Assembly (NCBI RefSeq): GCF_040744945.1
Contig: NZ_CP160453.1
Location: 5,766,001-5,830,000, forward strand
DNA from: Saccharothrix sp. HUAS TT1
GTDB taxonomy: Bacteria; Actinomycetota; Actinomycetes; Mycobacteriales; Pseudonocardiaceae
Reading direction: 5' to 3'
DNA length: 64,000 nt
The notes below the pieces were generated by a model, which was not told the DNA's origin, searched no databases, and saw only the letters and a list, made by a program, of their open reading frames with translations. Below are positions 24,749 through 33,204 of this stretch, one piece after another. Both the position numbers and the translations under genes were made by a program. Positions within the stretch are counted from its first letter, which is position 1, and each line of letters begins with the position of its first letter.

Positions 24749-26655
24749 CGACGCAGCTCCAGCACCGGGACCCCCTCGGGGGTGAACCCGAAGACCTGGC
24801 CGTAGAACGACAGCTCCGCCTCCAAGGCGGCGACGATGGTCTCCGCCTTGCGGAACCCGTGCTGCTCGCCCTCGAACGTGAGGTAGGCGTGCGGGATGCC
24901 GGTGCCGTCCAGCGCGGCGGCGAACCGGTCGGCCTGCCCGGGCGGGCAGATCTCGTCCTCCAAGCCCTGCAGCAGCAGCACCGGGCCGGTCAGCCGGTCC
25001 ACCCGGTGCGACGGCGACCGCTCGGTGTACCGGTCGGCGGTCGCGGGCCACGGCCCGACCAGCCCCTCGACGTAGCGGGACTCGAAGTCGTGGGTCTCGC
25101 CGCCCTCGGCGGTCCACCCGGCCAGGTCCAGGATCGGGTACGCGACCACGGCGCACCGGTAGGTGTCGACCGAGGTCAGCGACGCCGCCGAGGTCCAGCC
25201 GCCGGCGCTGCCGCCGCGGATGCCGAGCCGGTCGCCGTCGGCGGCGCCCTCGTCGGCCAGCGCCCGGGCGACCAGGGCGCAGTCGTCGACGTCGACCACG
25301 CCCCACTGCTCGCGCAGCCGTTCCCGGAACGCCCGGCCGTAGCCGGTGGAGCCGCCGTAGTCGACCGCGACCACGCCGATGCCGCGGCTGGTCAGGTAGG
25401 CCAGCTCGGCGTCGAGCACGGGCGCGGAACGGGCGGTGGGCCCGCCGTGGACGTGCACGACGTAGGGCGGCTTCTCGCCGTCGGGGCCGGTGAAGTCGGG
25501 GTTGCGCGGTGGGTAGACGTAGGCCGGGACGTCGCCGTCGGGCCCGCTGAACACGCGTTCCTCCGGCACCGGCAGGTAGTCCGCAGGCAGCGCCGAGGCG
25601 GCCGAGGTGTGCTCGGTGAGCATCCCGGTGGACAGGTCCAGCGACACCACGGCCGACTCGGTCAGCGGTCCGGCGGCGCCGCTGACCACGACGCCGTCCT
25701 GCACGGCCAGGTGCGCGTGCCAGAACGGCAGGTCCACGTCGACGTCGGTGACGGTGCCGCTGCGCTCGTCGAGCACGGCCAGCGCGCCGGAGCGCAGCAC
25801 GGCGTAGCGGCCGGGTCCGATGGCGGCGAACCAGCGGTTGCCCAGCCGCCACATCGGCCCGCCCAGCTCCTCGGCGCACGGCGCGAGGTTCTTGGCGGAG
25901 CCGTCCAGGTCGATCCGGAACAGGTTCCACCAGCCGTCCGGGTCGGTCAGGACCAGCAGGGAGTCGCCCTCCCACTCGACCTGGCAGACGGCCTCGGTCG
26001 CGCCGCCGGCCAGCACCCGGTGCTCGGAGGAGCCGACCTCGGCCACGCACAGCTCGGCGCCGTCCCACGGCATGTCGGGGTGGTCCCAGCCGATCCAGGC
26101 GTAGTGGCGGCCGTCGGGCGAGAGCCGGGGCCCGGTCATGAAGTGGTGGCTGGAGGCCAGCACCCGCGGCCCGGAGCCGTCCAGGGGCAGCGCGACCAGT
26201 TCGCGGCGCACGTCGGTGGGCGCGTCGCCGGTCACGGTCTCGCGCACGCACCACACCTCGGCGTGGCCGGGTCCGGCGGTGAGGTCGGCGTAGCGGTGGC
26301 CGTGGCGCCGTTCGGGCTCCGGGCTCAGCGGCACGGGCCGGGGGTCGTCGGGGTCGAACAGGTACACGCGCTGGTCGTCCCAGTTGGTGAACGCCACGCG
26401 CGTCCCCTCCGGGGTGTCCAGCACGACCCACGGCCGGCCGCCGTACTCGTGGACGCGGTTGCGCACGTTCCACGGCGGGGGCAGCAGGTCCTGCCCGTCG
26501 CGCACCAGCGCGACCCGGCCGCCCTCGGCGGGTCGCCCCTCGGCCCACCAGGGGCGGCCGTCGTGCAGGTCGACCCAGCTCAGGCCCCCACCGGCCGCGG
26601 CGGCGTCGGCCGCGGCGATGGGCGATGTCCACGTTCCGTACGGTGCGATCTTCAC
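24745..26655 (-). CDS. S9-family prolyl oligopeptidase-like peptidase
   Basis: A 636-residue two-domain serine peptidase. An N-terminal seven-bladed propeller (residues about 1-370; WDDQRVYLFDP, RLSPDGRHYAWIGWD) filters access to a C-terminal alpha/beta hydrolase with Ser in IRGGSAGGWTS, Asp in LEDEICPPGQ and His in EGEQHGFR. It resembles acylaminoacyl-peptidase/dipeptidyl-aminopeptidase types and should cleave short peptides in the cytoplasm; no signal peptide is present. GTG start at 26655 (26658 possible). It heads an operon with the S66 and dienelactone hydrolase genes and is divergent from the DUF3090 gene. Confidence 0.92.
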   Translation of the reverse strand: MKIAPYGTWTSPIAAADAAAAGGGLSWVDLHDGRPWWAEGRPAEGGRVALVRDGQDLLPPPWNVRNRVHEYGGRPWVVLDTPEGTRVAFTNWDDQRVYLFDPDDPRPVPLSPEPERRHGHRYADLTAGPGHAEVWCVRETVTGDAPTDVRRELVALPLDGSGPRVLASSHHFMTGPRLSPDGRHYAWIGWDHPDMPWDGAELCVAEVGSSEHRVLAGGATEAVCQVEWEGDSLLVLTDPDGWWNLFRIDLDGSAKNLAPCAEELGGPMWRLGNRWFAAIGPGRYAVLRSGALAVLDERSGTVTDVDVDLPFWHAHLAVQDGVVVSGAAGPLTESAVVSLDLSTGMLTEHTSAASALPADYLPVPEERVFSGPDGDVPAYVYPPRNPDFTGPDGEKPPYVVHVHGGPTARSAPVLDAELAYLTSRGIGVVAVDYGGSTGYGRAFRERLREQWGVVDVDDCALVARALADEGAADGDRLGIRGGSAGGWTSAASLTSVDTYRCAVVAYPILDLAGWTAEGGETHDFESRYVEGLVGPWPATADRYTERSPSHRVDRLTGPVLLLQGLEDEICPPGQADRFAAALDGTGIPHAYLTFEGEQHGFRKAETIVAALEAELSFYGQVFGFTPEGVPVLELRR

Positions 26656-26772
26656 CACGGCGCCGACCTTAGCGCCGCCGTCCGGACGCCGGTCGGAGGT
26701 GATCGGCGCGCGGCGGTGTTCGCCCGTCGCCGAAAAGCGAGGGGCGAGGCTGCCGATCTTGCTCGCGTGGCC

Positions 26773-26778
26773 TAGGGT
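26773..26778 (+). promoter_or_regulatory. Possible -10 of the DUF3090 gene
   Basis: TAGGGT eleven bases before the ATG at 26789 has a common actinomycete -10 form and would give a nearly leaderless mRNA. No good -35 is seen. Confidence 0.35.
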
Positions 26779-26788
26779 CGTCGTTGTC

Positions 26789-27355
26789 ATGGCACGCGTC
26801 ATCCACGTATTCCGCCAGCCCGACCGGTTCGTCGCCGGCACAGTCGGGCAGCCTGGCGAGCGCACGTTCTACCTGCAGGCCTCCGAGGAGGCCCGGCTGG
26901 TCAGCGTGGCGCTGGAGAAGCAACAGGTCGCCGTACTCGCCGAGCGCATCGGCTCGCTGCTGGAGGAGGTGCACCGGCGGTTCGGGGCGGAAGTCCCCGA
27001 CGGGGTACCCGACGACCTCCGGGACACCGAACCGCTGGCGGTGCCGGTCGAGGAGGAGTTCAAGGTCGGCACGATGGGGCTGGGCTGGGACGCCGAGTCC
27101 CGCGCGGTGGTCATCGAACTGCTCGCGATCACCGAGGAGGAGGTCGACGAGGCGGTCGTGCTCGACGACACCGAGGAGGGCCCCGACGCGGTGCGGGTGT
27201 TCCTGAGCCCGGCGGAGGCGCGGGCGTTCGCCGAGCGCGCCGACCGGGTGGTGCGGGCGGGCCGCAAGCCGTGCCCGCTGTGCGCGGAGCCGCTGGACCC
27301 GGAGGGGCACGTGTGCCCGCGGCAGAACGGCTACCGTCGTTCGGACGAGGGCTGA
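26789..27355 (+). CDS. DUF3090-family protein with C-terminal zinc-ribbon motif
   Basis: A 188-residue protein of the actinobacterial DUF3090 family: starts MARVIHVFRQPDRFVAGTVG, contains GERTFYLQA and ends with a Cys cluster CPLC-x9-HVC (residues about 168-181) likely to bind zinc. The family is nearly universal in actinobacteria and sits with SCO1664-family, phosphatase and mshC genes; here the SCO1664-family gene follows after 7 bp, while mshC is not seen. Function is unknown; the cluster suggests a link with mycothiol-related or nucleotide metabolism but this is only association. Confidence 0.9.
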   Translation: MARVIHVFRQPDRFVAGTVGQPGERTFYLQASEEARLVSVALEKQQVAVLAERIGSLLEEVHRRFGAEVPDGVPDDLRDTEPLAVPVEEEFKVGTMGLGWDAESRAVVIELLAITEEEVDEAVVLDDTEEGPDAVRVFLSPAEARAFAERADRVVRAGRKPCPLCAEPLDPEGHVCPRQNGYRRSDEG

Positions 27356-27362
27356 GCCGGTC

Positions 27363-28157
27363 GTGGGTCCTGCCGACGACGGGGTGCTCGACCTGCTGCG
27401 GCGTGGCCGCATCGAGGTCGAGGGCCGGTTGGTGGACGCGTCGAACGCGACGTTGTTCTGCAGGATCGCCCTGGACGGCGTGACCGGTCAGTGCGTGTAC
27501 AAGCCGGTGCGCGGCGAGCGGCCGCTGTGGGACTTCCCGGACGGCACGCTGGCGGGTCGCGAGGTGGCGACGTTCCTGGTGTCGGAGGCGTCGGGGGCGC
27601 ACGTGGTGCCGCCGACGGTGCTGCGGGCGGGCCCGTTCGGGCCGGGCATGGTGCAGCTGTGGGTGGACACCCGCGAGGACGACGACCTGGTGGACATCGT
27701 GCCGGTGGACCAGGTGCGGCCGGGGTGGCGTTCGGTGCTGCGGGCGCACGACCGGTACGGGGACCCGGCGGTGCTGGTGCACGCCGAGCACCCGCGGGTG
27801 CGGTTGATGGCGGCGTTCGACGTGGTGGTGAACAACGCCGACCGCAAGGGCGGGCACGTGCTGCACGCGGTGGACGGCGCGGTGTACGGGGTGGACCACG
27901 GGATCTGCCTGCACTCCGACGACAAGCTGCGCACGGTGCTGTGGGGCTGGTTGGGCGAGGAGCTGCCCGAGGAGGCGGTGGAGGCGCTGCGGCGGCTGCG
28001 CCCGGCGCTGGACGGGCGGTTGGGCGAGGAGTTGCACGAGCACCTGACCCGCGCGGAGGTGCGGGCGTTGACCGAGCGGGTGGAGAAGCTGCTGGCGTCG
28101 GGGGTGTTCCCGGAGCCGTCCGACGACTGGCCGGCGATCCCCTGGCCCGCGTTCTGA
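27363..28157 (+). CDS. SCO1664-family protein (PI3/4-kinase-like fold)
   Basis: A 264-residue protein that follows DUF3090 with a 7-bp gap, GTG start. Kinase-like features are the nucleotide-lysine strand GQCVYKPVRGERPLWDFPDG, MAAFDVVVNNADRKGGHVL (a catalytic N-x-D-R-K loop) and YGVDHGICLH (metal-binding D-H). These match the SCO1664 family, whose fold resembles phosphatidylinositol 3/4-kinases. The substrate is not known. The conserved pairing with DUF3090 makes them almost certainly functionally linked and co-transcribed. Confidence 0.9.
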   Translation: MGPADDGVLDLLRRGRIEVEGRLVDASNATLFCRIALDGVTGQCVYKPVRGERPLWDFPDGTLAGREVATFLVSEASGAHVVPPTVLRAGPFGPGMVQLWVDTREDDDLVDIVPVDQVRPGWRSVLRAHDRYGDPAVLVHAEHPRVRLMAAFDVVVNNADRKGGHVLHAVDGAVYGVDHGICLHSDDKLRTVLWGWLGEELPEEAVEALRRLRPALDGRLGEELHEHLTRAEVRALTERVEKLLASGVFPEPSDDWPAIPWPAF

Positions 28158-28202
28158 TCGGCGGGCCCTCCCGCTGTCGGGGCTGTGTTGTCTACTTGCC
28201 GC

Positions 28203-28676
28203 GTGGACGTTGAACTGCACGAGGTGACCGCGGCCGATGTGCTGGTGTTCTTCGAGCACCAGCGCGATCCCGAGGCGGTGCGGATGGCCGCGTTCACCTC
28301 GGCGGACCCGTCGGACCGGGAGGCGTTCCTGGTGCGGTGGGCGCGGATCCTGGCCGACGGGTCGGTGGTGGCGCGGACGGTGGTGTTCCGCGGCGAGGTC
28401 GTGGGGCACGTGAGCCGGTACTTCCAGTCCGGCGAGCCCGAGGTGACCTACTGGATCGACCGGGCGCACTGGGGCCGGGGGCTGGCGACGGCGGCGCTGG
28501 GGTCGTTCCTGGCGGCGGAGTCGCTGCGGCCGCTGTACGCGCGGGCGGCGGTGGACAACGTGGGGTCGCTGCGGGTGCTGGCCAAGTGCGGGTTCGTCGC
28601 GGTCGGCGAGGACGTGGGGTTCGCCGAGGGCCGGGGTGAGGACGTGGAGGAGTTCGTCCTGCGGTTGGACCGGTGA
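28203..28676 (+). CDS. GNAT-family N-acetyltransferase
   Basis: A 157-residue GNAT protein. The fold order is visible: an N-terminal strand (VELHEVTAADVLVFFEHQRDP), motif D/C region (VVFRGEVVGHVSRYF), motif A YWIDRAHWGRGLATAALGSFL with the acetyl-CoA pyrophosphate loop (R-G-L-A-T), and motif B (AAVDNVGSLRVLAKCGFVAVG). This is the RimJ/RimL-like form acting on small amines or protein N-termini. GTG start at 28203; its stop overlaps the GTG of the next gene (GTGA), so the pair is coupled. Substrate unknown. Confidence 0.88.
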   Translation: MDVELHEVTAADVLVFFEHQRDPEAVRMAAFTSADPSDREAFLVRWARILADGSVVARTVVFRGEVVGHVSRYFQSGEPEVTYWIDRAHWGRGLATAALGSFLAAESLRPLYARAAVDNVGSLRVLAKCGFVAVGEDVGFAEGRGEDVEEFVLRLDR

Positions 28677-29449
28677 CGACGCTGGAGCAGCGCATGACGC
28701 GCCGCTTCGGCGCGGGGGTGCGCGGCTGGCCGGCCGGAGTGGACGCGCTGGTGGCGGGCCTGTGCCGGGACTGGGGCCTGGAGGTGGTGCGGCCGCTGTC
28801 GGGCGGCACGTCGCACGCGCTGCTGTGCGACCGCGCGGGCGAGCCGGTGGTGCTGAAGGTGACGCCGGAGCCGGCGATCGCGGCGCGGGAGCACGCGGCG
28901 CTGCGGGTGTGGGCGCCCTCGCCGCGGGTGGTGCGGGTGCCGGCGGCCGATCCGGCGCGGGGCGCGCTGCTGCTGGAGGGCCTGGTGCCGGGCACGCCCG
29001 CCGCGGACGGCCCGGGGTTGGCCGACGTGCTGCGCGAGCCGCACGTCCCGCCCCGCGAGGGGTTCCCGCCGTTGGCCGAGCGGGTGGACTTCGTCTTCGG
29101 GCTCCTGCGCCGCCGGCACCCCGGTGACCACGACGCGGCGCACGCGAGGGCGGCGGCGCCGGCGCGCGACCGGGTGCCGGCGATGATGCTGCACGGCGAC
29201 CTGCACTTCGGCAACGTGCTGGACGGCGGCGCGCGCGGGCTGGTGGCGATCGACCCGCGGCCGTGCGTGGGCGACCCGGCGGTCGACGCGGTCGACCTGG
29301 CCTACGCCTCGGCCGACCTGCGCGAGGGTGTCCGGCGGTGGTCGTCGGTGGTGGACGGCGACCGGTTGGCGGCGTGGTGCGAGGTGTTCGCCGGGTTCTT
29401 CCCCGATCACCCGTCGGTCGCCGGGCGGGCGGGGTCGGCGGGCCGGTAA
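28673..29449 (+). CDS. Aminoglycoside/hydroxyurea phosphotransferase-like kinase
   Basis: A 258-residue kinase of the APH(6)/hydroxyurea-kinase type. Seen are the ATP-binding lobe (LSGGTSHALLCDRAGEPVVLKV), the catalytic loop MMLHGDLHFGNVLDGG (HGD-x-x-x-x-N) and LVAIDPRPCVGDPAVDAVDLA for the metal ions, the pattern of streptomycin 6-kinases. Whether it gives resistance or phosphorylates a cell metabolite cannot be told; no aminoglycoside biosynthesis genes are present. GTG start overlaps the GNAT stop; the combination of an acetyltransferase and a phosphotransferase is reminiscent of a drug-modifying pair, but this is speculation. Confidence 0.87.
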   Translation: MTTLEQRMTRRFGAGVRGWPAGVDALVAGLCRDWGLEVVRPLSGGTSHALLCDRAGEPVVLKVTPEPAIAAREHAALRVWAPSPRVVRVPAADPARGALLLEGLVPGTPAADGPGLADVLREPHVPPREGFPPLAERVDFVFGLLRRRHPGDHDAAHARAAAPARDRVPAMMLHGDLHFGNVLDGGARGLVAIDPRPCVGDPAVDAVDLAYASADLREGVRRWSSVVDGDRLAAWCEVFAGFFPDHPSVAGRAGSAGR

Positions 29450-29460
29450 CGTCGCCGGCC

Positions 29461-30267
29461 GTGCGATCACACGACTACGGCCGCGACGTGCTGTCGGGCC
29501 GCAAGCGCAGGACGGTGCCCGAGGTGGTGGCCGAGGTCGGGCTGGTGGTGGAGGACCCGGCGTCGGGGTTCTGCGGCGCGGTGGTCCGGTTCGAGCACGG
29601 CCAGGTGGTGCTGGAGGACCGGAGGGGGCGGCTGCGGCTGTTCCCGCTGCGGCCGGCCGGGTTCCTGGTGGACGGCGCGCCGGTGACGCTGGTGCGGCCC
29701 GCGCCCGCCGCGGCCGGGCCGGCGCGGACGGCGTCGGGTTCGGTGCGGGTCGAGGGCCTGCGGGCCCGCACCGCGCGGGACAGCCGGATCTGGGTGGAGG
29801 GCCTGCACGACGCCGAGCTGGTGGAGCGGGTGTGGGGGCACGACCTGCGGGTGGAGGGCGTGGTGGTCGAGCCGCTGGACGGGGTGGACGTGCTGGCCGA
29901 CCGGATCGCGGAGTTCGGCACCGGGCCGGGTCGGCGGCTGGGCGTGCTGGTCGACCACCTGGTCGAGGGCAGCAAGGAGTCCCGGCTGGTCGCCACCGTC
30001 GACGACGCGAACGTGCTGGTCACGGGGCACCCGTACGTGGACGTGTGGCAGGCGGTGAAGCCGTCGTCGGTGGGGATCGCGGCGTGGCCGGTGGTGCCGC
30101 GCGGCGTGCCGTGGAAGGAGGGCGTGTGCGCGGCCCTGGGCTGGGGCGAGCCCTACGAGGGGTGGCGTCGGGTGCTGGCGGGGGTGTCGGGTTTCCGCGA
30201 CCTGGAGACGCCGTTGATCGGCGCGGTGGAGCGGCTGATCGACTTCGTGACCGAGCCCGTGGCCTGA
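29461..30267 (+). CDS. DUF3097-family protein
   Basis: A 268-residue protein of the actinobacterial DUF3097 family. It opens with YGRDVLSGRKRRTVPEV and contains RDSRIWVEGLHDAELVERVWG and VLVDHLVEGSKESRL, which look like TOPRIM-type strand-loop segments (conserved E-G and D-x-L). The end is PLIGAVERLIDFVTEPVA. A role in nucleic-acid or nucleotide handling is suggested by the TOPRIM resemblance but not proven. GTG start at 29461, 11 bp after the kinase gene stop. Confidence 0.87.
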   Translation: MRSHDYGRDVLSGRKRRTVPEVVAEVGLVVEDPASGFCGAVVRFEHGQVVLEDRRGRLRLFPLRPAGFLVDGAPVTLVRPAPAAAGPARTASGSVRVEGLRARTARDSRIWVEGLHDAELVERVWGHDLRVEGVVVEPLDGVDVLADRIAEFGTGPGRRLGVLVDHLVEGSKESRLVATVDDANVLVTGHPYVDVWQAVKPSSVGIAAWPVVPRGVPWKEGVCAALGWGEPYEGWRRVLAGVSGFRDLETPLIGAVERLIDFVTEPVA

Positions 30268-30307
30268 AACCGCCGCGTCCGGCCCGCGCAGGTGCGAGGA
30301 TGGGGGT

Positions 30308-30733
30308 GTGGCCGCGCTGATCTGGTTGGTCCTCGGTGTCGTCCTGGTGGCGGCCGAGATCCTTTCGGGCGACTTCGTGCTGGTCATGCTGGGGCTGGCC
30401 GCGTTCGGCGCGGCGGGCGCGTCGGCGTTGGGCGCGGACGCGCTGATCAGCGCGATCGTGTTCGGTGTGGTGTCGTTGGGGCTGGTGGTGGGCGCGCGGC
30501 CCGCGATCAGGCGGCGGATGGCGCTGGGCCAGGGGCACAAGTCGGGCGTGGAGGCCCTGGTGGGCAGCACGGCGATCGTCGTGTCCACTGTGGACGCCCA
30601 CGGCGGTAGGGTGCGGATCGGCGGCGAGGTGTGGTCGGCGCGGTCGCTGGACCACGGGGTCATCGAGCCCGGTGCCGAAGTCACTGTTGTCGAGATCTCG
30701 GGCGCGACCGCAGTGGTGCTGTCCGGGGCCTGA
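30308..30733 (+). CDS. nfeD: NfeD-family membrane protein
   Basis: A 141-residue short NfeD. Two or three hydrophobic helices in the first 65 residues (ALIWLVLGVVLVAAEIL, FVLVMLGLAAFGAAGASAL, LISAIVFGVVSLGLVVGA) are followed by a small OB-fold domain (LVGSTAIVVSTVDAHGGRVRIGG... VEISGATAVVL). NfeD proteins are the standing partners of SPFH/stomatin proteins, whose gene follows 16 bp downstream. Together they are thought to organise membrane microdomains or quality control. GTG start. Confidence 0.92.
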   Translation: MAALIWLVLGVVLVAAEILSGDFVLVMLGLAAFGAAGASALGADALISAIVFGVVSLGLVVGARPAIRRRMALGQGHKSGVEALVGSTAIVVSTVDAHGGRVRIGGEVWSARSLDHGVIEPGAEVTVVEISGATAVVLSGA

Positions 30734-30749
30734 GTGGAGGCTGGGAGAG

Positions 30750-32015
30750 TTGACCACCACGTTGATCGTGATCGCGGTCCTGGTGTTGTTCGTGCTGGTC
30801 GTCATGGTGAAGTCGGTGCTGGTGATCCCGCAGGCCACGGCCGCGGTGATCGAGCGGCTCGGCCGGTACCGCACGACCGCCGCGCCGGGGTTGAACATCC
30901 TGGTGCCGTTCTTCGACCGGGTGCGGGCCCGGATCGACCTGCGCGAGCAGGTGGTGTCGTTCCCGCCGCAGCCGGTGATCACCCAGGACAACCTGACGGT
31001 GTCGATCGACACCGTCGTGTACTTCCAGGTGACCGACCCGCGGGCGGCGGTGTACGAGATCTCCAACTACATCGTCGGCGTGGAGCAGCTGGCGACCACG
31101 ACGCTGCGCAACCTGGTGGGCGGGATGAGCCTGGAGGAGACGCTGACCTCCCGCGACCAGATCAACAACCAGCTGCGCGGCGTGCTGGACGAGGCGACCG
31201 GGCGGTGGGGCATCCGGGTGGCGCGGGTGGAGCTGAAGGCCATCGACCCGCCGCCGTCGATCCAGGACTCGATGGAGAAGCAGATGCGCGCGGACCGGGA
31301 GAAGCGCGCGATGATCCTCAACGCCGAGGGCCAGCGGGAGGCGGCGATCAAGTCCGCGGAGGGTCAGAAGCAGGCCCAGATCCTGTCGGCGGAGGGCGCG
31401 AAGCAGGCGGCGATCCTGACCGCGGAGGCGGAGCGGCAGTCGGCGATCCTGCGGGCGCAGGGCGAGCGGGCGGCCCGGTACCTGCAGGCGCAGGGTCAGG
31501 CGAAGGCGATCGAGAAGGTGTTCGCGGCGATCAAGGCGGGCCGGCCGACGCCGGAGGTGCTGGCCTACCAGTACCTGCAGACGTTGCCGCAGATGGCGCA
31601 GGGCGACGCGAACAAGGTGTGGCTGGTGCCGTCGGACTACGGCAAGGCGCTGGAGGGGTTCGCGAAGATGCTGGGCGCGCCGGGCGAGGACGGCGTGTTC
31701 CGCTACGAGCCGCCCGCCTACGAGAAGCCGGCGACGTCCGAGCCGGAGCAGGACGACCCGTCGGTGGCGGACTGGTTCGACACGGCGCCGGACCCGGCGG
31801 TGGCCGAGGCGGTGCGCGCGGCGGAGGCGGTGGCGCGCCAGGAGGTGCCGGGGCCGTTGGAGCCCACGGGGTCGCCGTCGCTGGAGTCGCCGTCGTCGGG
31901 TCCGGGCGCGGCGTCGCTGGGGCGTGCGGCGGAGGCGTCGGCGTTGGGGCGGGGTCCGGCGGCGCGTGAGGTGGGGGCCGGGCAGGAGGAGCCGCCCGGG
32001 GCGCCGCGGGAGTGA
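30750..32015 (+). CDS. SPFH/Band 7 (stomatin/QmcA-like) membrane protein
   Basis: A 421-residue protein with one N-terminal membrane helix (TLIVIAVLVLFVLVVMVKSVL), an SPFH domain (residues about 25-190; VIPQATAAVIERLGRY, APGLNILVPFFDRV, REQVVSFPPQPVIT, DTVVYFQVTDP), then a long Ala/Glu/Gln coiled coil with repeated AEGQ/AEGA units (about 195-270) that drives oligomerisation. A Pro/Glu/Ser/Gly-rich, likely disordered tail of about 100 residues ends it. TTG start 3' of GGGAGAG is the best match to the family N-terminus. It forms an operon with nfeD, closed by the hairpin at 32042-32074. Confidence 0.92.
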   Translation: MTTTLIVIAVLVLFVLVVMVKSVLVIPQATAAVIERLGRYRTTAAPGLNILVPFFDRVRARIDLREQVVSFPPQPVITQDNLTVSIDTVVYFQVTDPRAAVYEISNYIVGVEQLATTTLRNLVGGMSLEETLTSRDQINNQLRGVLDEATGRWGIRVARVELKAIDPPPSIQDSMEKQMRADREKRAMILNAEGQREAAIKSAEGQKQAQILSAEGAKQAAILTAEAERQSAILRAQGERAARYLQAQGQAKAIEKVFAAIKAGRPTPEVLAYQYLQTLPQMAQGDANKVWLVPSDYGKALEGFAKMLGAPGEDGVFRYEPPAYEKPATSEPEQDDPSVADWFDTAPDPAVAEAVRAAEAVARQEVPGPLEPTGSPSLESPSSGPGAASLGRAAEASALGRGPAAREVGAGQEEPPGAPRE

Positions 32016-32041
32016 CCTGTCAGTGATCTTGGACGCAGTCC

Positions 32042-32074
32042 GGGGGCGTCGGCCTGGTGGCCGGCGCCCCCTTT
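32042..32074 (+). terminator. Rho-independent terminator after the nfeD-SPFH operon
   Basis: A 13-bp stem (32042-32054 with 32059-32071, one G-T pair) and a TGGT tetraloop, followed by TTT. It starts 27 bases after the SPFH stop. Confidence 0.82.
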
Positions 32075-32156
32075 CGCGTGGTGGGGACGGGTGGGCGCGG
32101 TGGTGGGCGGCCGGCGGGTCGTCGGCGGGCGGGCCGGGGTGCGGTTGGATGGCGCG

Positions 32157-33119
32157 GTGGACGGTTTACCCGGTCGTGCGGCGACCGCGCTGGCCCGTGT
32201 CGATGTCGCGTGGCCGGTGCGGTGGGGCGAGTTGGCCGCGGTGGTGGCGGAGCTGTCGGACCTGGTGAGACGCGGTCCGGGTGCGGTGGTGGTGGCGCGC
32301 GAGCTGGCCGAGGTGCTGGTGGCGGCCTCCGGTGGCGAGCACCGGGCGGCGATGGCCGGGTTGGTGGACCGGGTGCTGGACCTGCACGCGGTGGCGTGCG
32401 CGGCCGAGCCGCCGGACGGGCGGGAGTTGGCGGCGTGGCTGCTGTGGTTGCAGACGGGGTTCGCCGAGCCGCCGGAGGTGCGGTTGGCGCCGTACGCGTC
32501 GGCGTTGGGCGCGGCGGGGTTGGCGGCCTACCGGGCGGAGGCGGTGGCGCGGTTCGAGCGGCTGCCGGTGATCGGGTTCGGCCGGCCGGGGCGCTACGAC
32601 CGGGAGCGGTGGGCGTTGCTGCGGGTGATGGAGGAGCTGGCCGAGCACACCGGCGAGGTGGACCTGCAGGTGCTGGTGCTGTCGCGGGACCTGTCGTCGG
32701 GGTGGCACTACCTGCAGGTGGCGACGGTGCTGCGGGACGCGGGCCGGTCGGAGGAGGCGTTGGGGTGGGTGGAGCGGGGTCTGGTGGCCACCGGCGGGCG
32801 CGGGGCGGCGGGTCGGTTGGTGGACCTGGGGGTGGACGAGTGCCTGCGGGTGGGGTCGGCGGGGCGGGCGGTGGAGCTGTGCCGGCGGGCGTTCGTGGCG
32901 CACCCGACGGTGGAGGGGTACTCGCGGCTGCGTTCCGTGGCGGCCGGGGCGGGCGGGTGGCCCGCGGTGCGCGCGGAGGTGTTGGCGTTCCTGGCCGGGC
33001 GCGCTGACGGCGTGCTGTGGCAGGTGGTGGAGGTGGAGCTGGCCGCGGTGCCGGGCGGTCCGGTGCCGGAGTGGCTGCGCCGCCTGCGCGCCGACCTCGC
33101 GGACGGCTCCGAGCGTTGA
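32157..33119 (+). CDS. Hypothetical helical-repeat protein
   Basis: A protein of 320 residues from GTG 32157 (GTG at 32091 or 32139 would extend it by 22 or 6 residues). It is rich in Ala, Arg, Leu, Val and predicted all-helical, with repeat-like pairs (WHYLQVATVLRDAGRSEEAL, GWVERGLVATGG, DECLRVGSAGRAVELCRRAF, YSRLRSVAAGAGGWPAVRAE) that resemble TPR units. It looks like the helical region found at the end of SWIM-zinc-finger proteins, but no zinc finger is present. No function can be assigned. It stands alone after a strong terminator and ends before the repeat/palindrome region at 33135-33204. Confidence 0.7.
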   Translation: MDGLPGRAATALARVDVAWPVRWGELAAVVAELSDLVRRGPGAVVVARELAEVLVAASGGEHRAAMAGLVDRVLDLHAVACAAEPPDGRELAAWLLWLQTGFAEPPEVRLAPYASALGAAGLAAYRAEAVARFERLPVIGFGRPGRYDRERWALLRVMEELAEHTGEVDLQVLVLSRDLSSGWHYLQVATVLRDAGRSEEALGWVERGLVATGGRGAAGRLVDLGVDECLRVGSAGRAVELCRRAFVAHPTVEGYSRLRSVAAGAGGWPAVRAEVLAFLAGRADGVLWQVVEVELAAVPGGPVPEWLRRLRADLADGSER

Positions 33120-33134
33120 ACTCACCGGTCCCGA

Positions 33135-33204
33135 ACGTAGGACACGGTGGTCGCGGACGTAGGACACGCGGGGTGTGGGGGTAGGACTCTCGCGAGAGTC
33201 CTAC
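33135..33204. repeat. GTAGGAC direct repeats and 24-bp perfect palindrome
   Basis: ACGTAGGACACG occurs at 33135-33146 and 33157-33168 (period 22). A perfect palindrome without loop at 33181-33204 has arms GTAGGACTCTCG and its complement, so the same GTAGGAC core is repeated three times direct and once inverted. The amidase stop codon lies inside the palindrome. It may be a bidirectional terminator or a dispersed repeat. Confidence 0.7.

Noticed and set aside
28673..29449. Naming the APH-like protein a streptomycin kinase
   Set aside because: Catalytic motifs are general to the fold and the context gives no aminoglycoside link.
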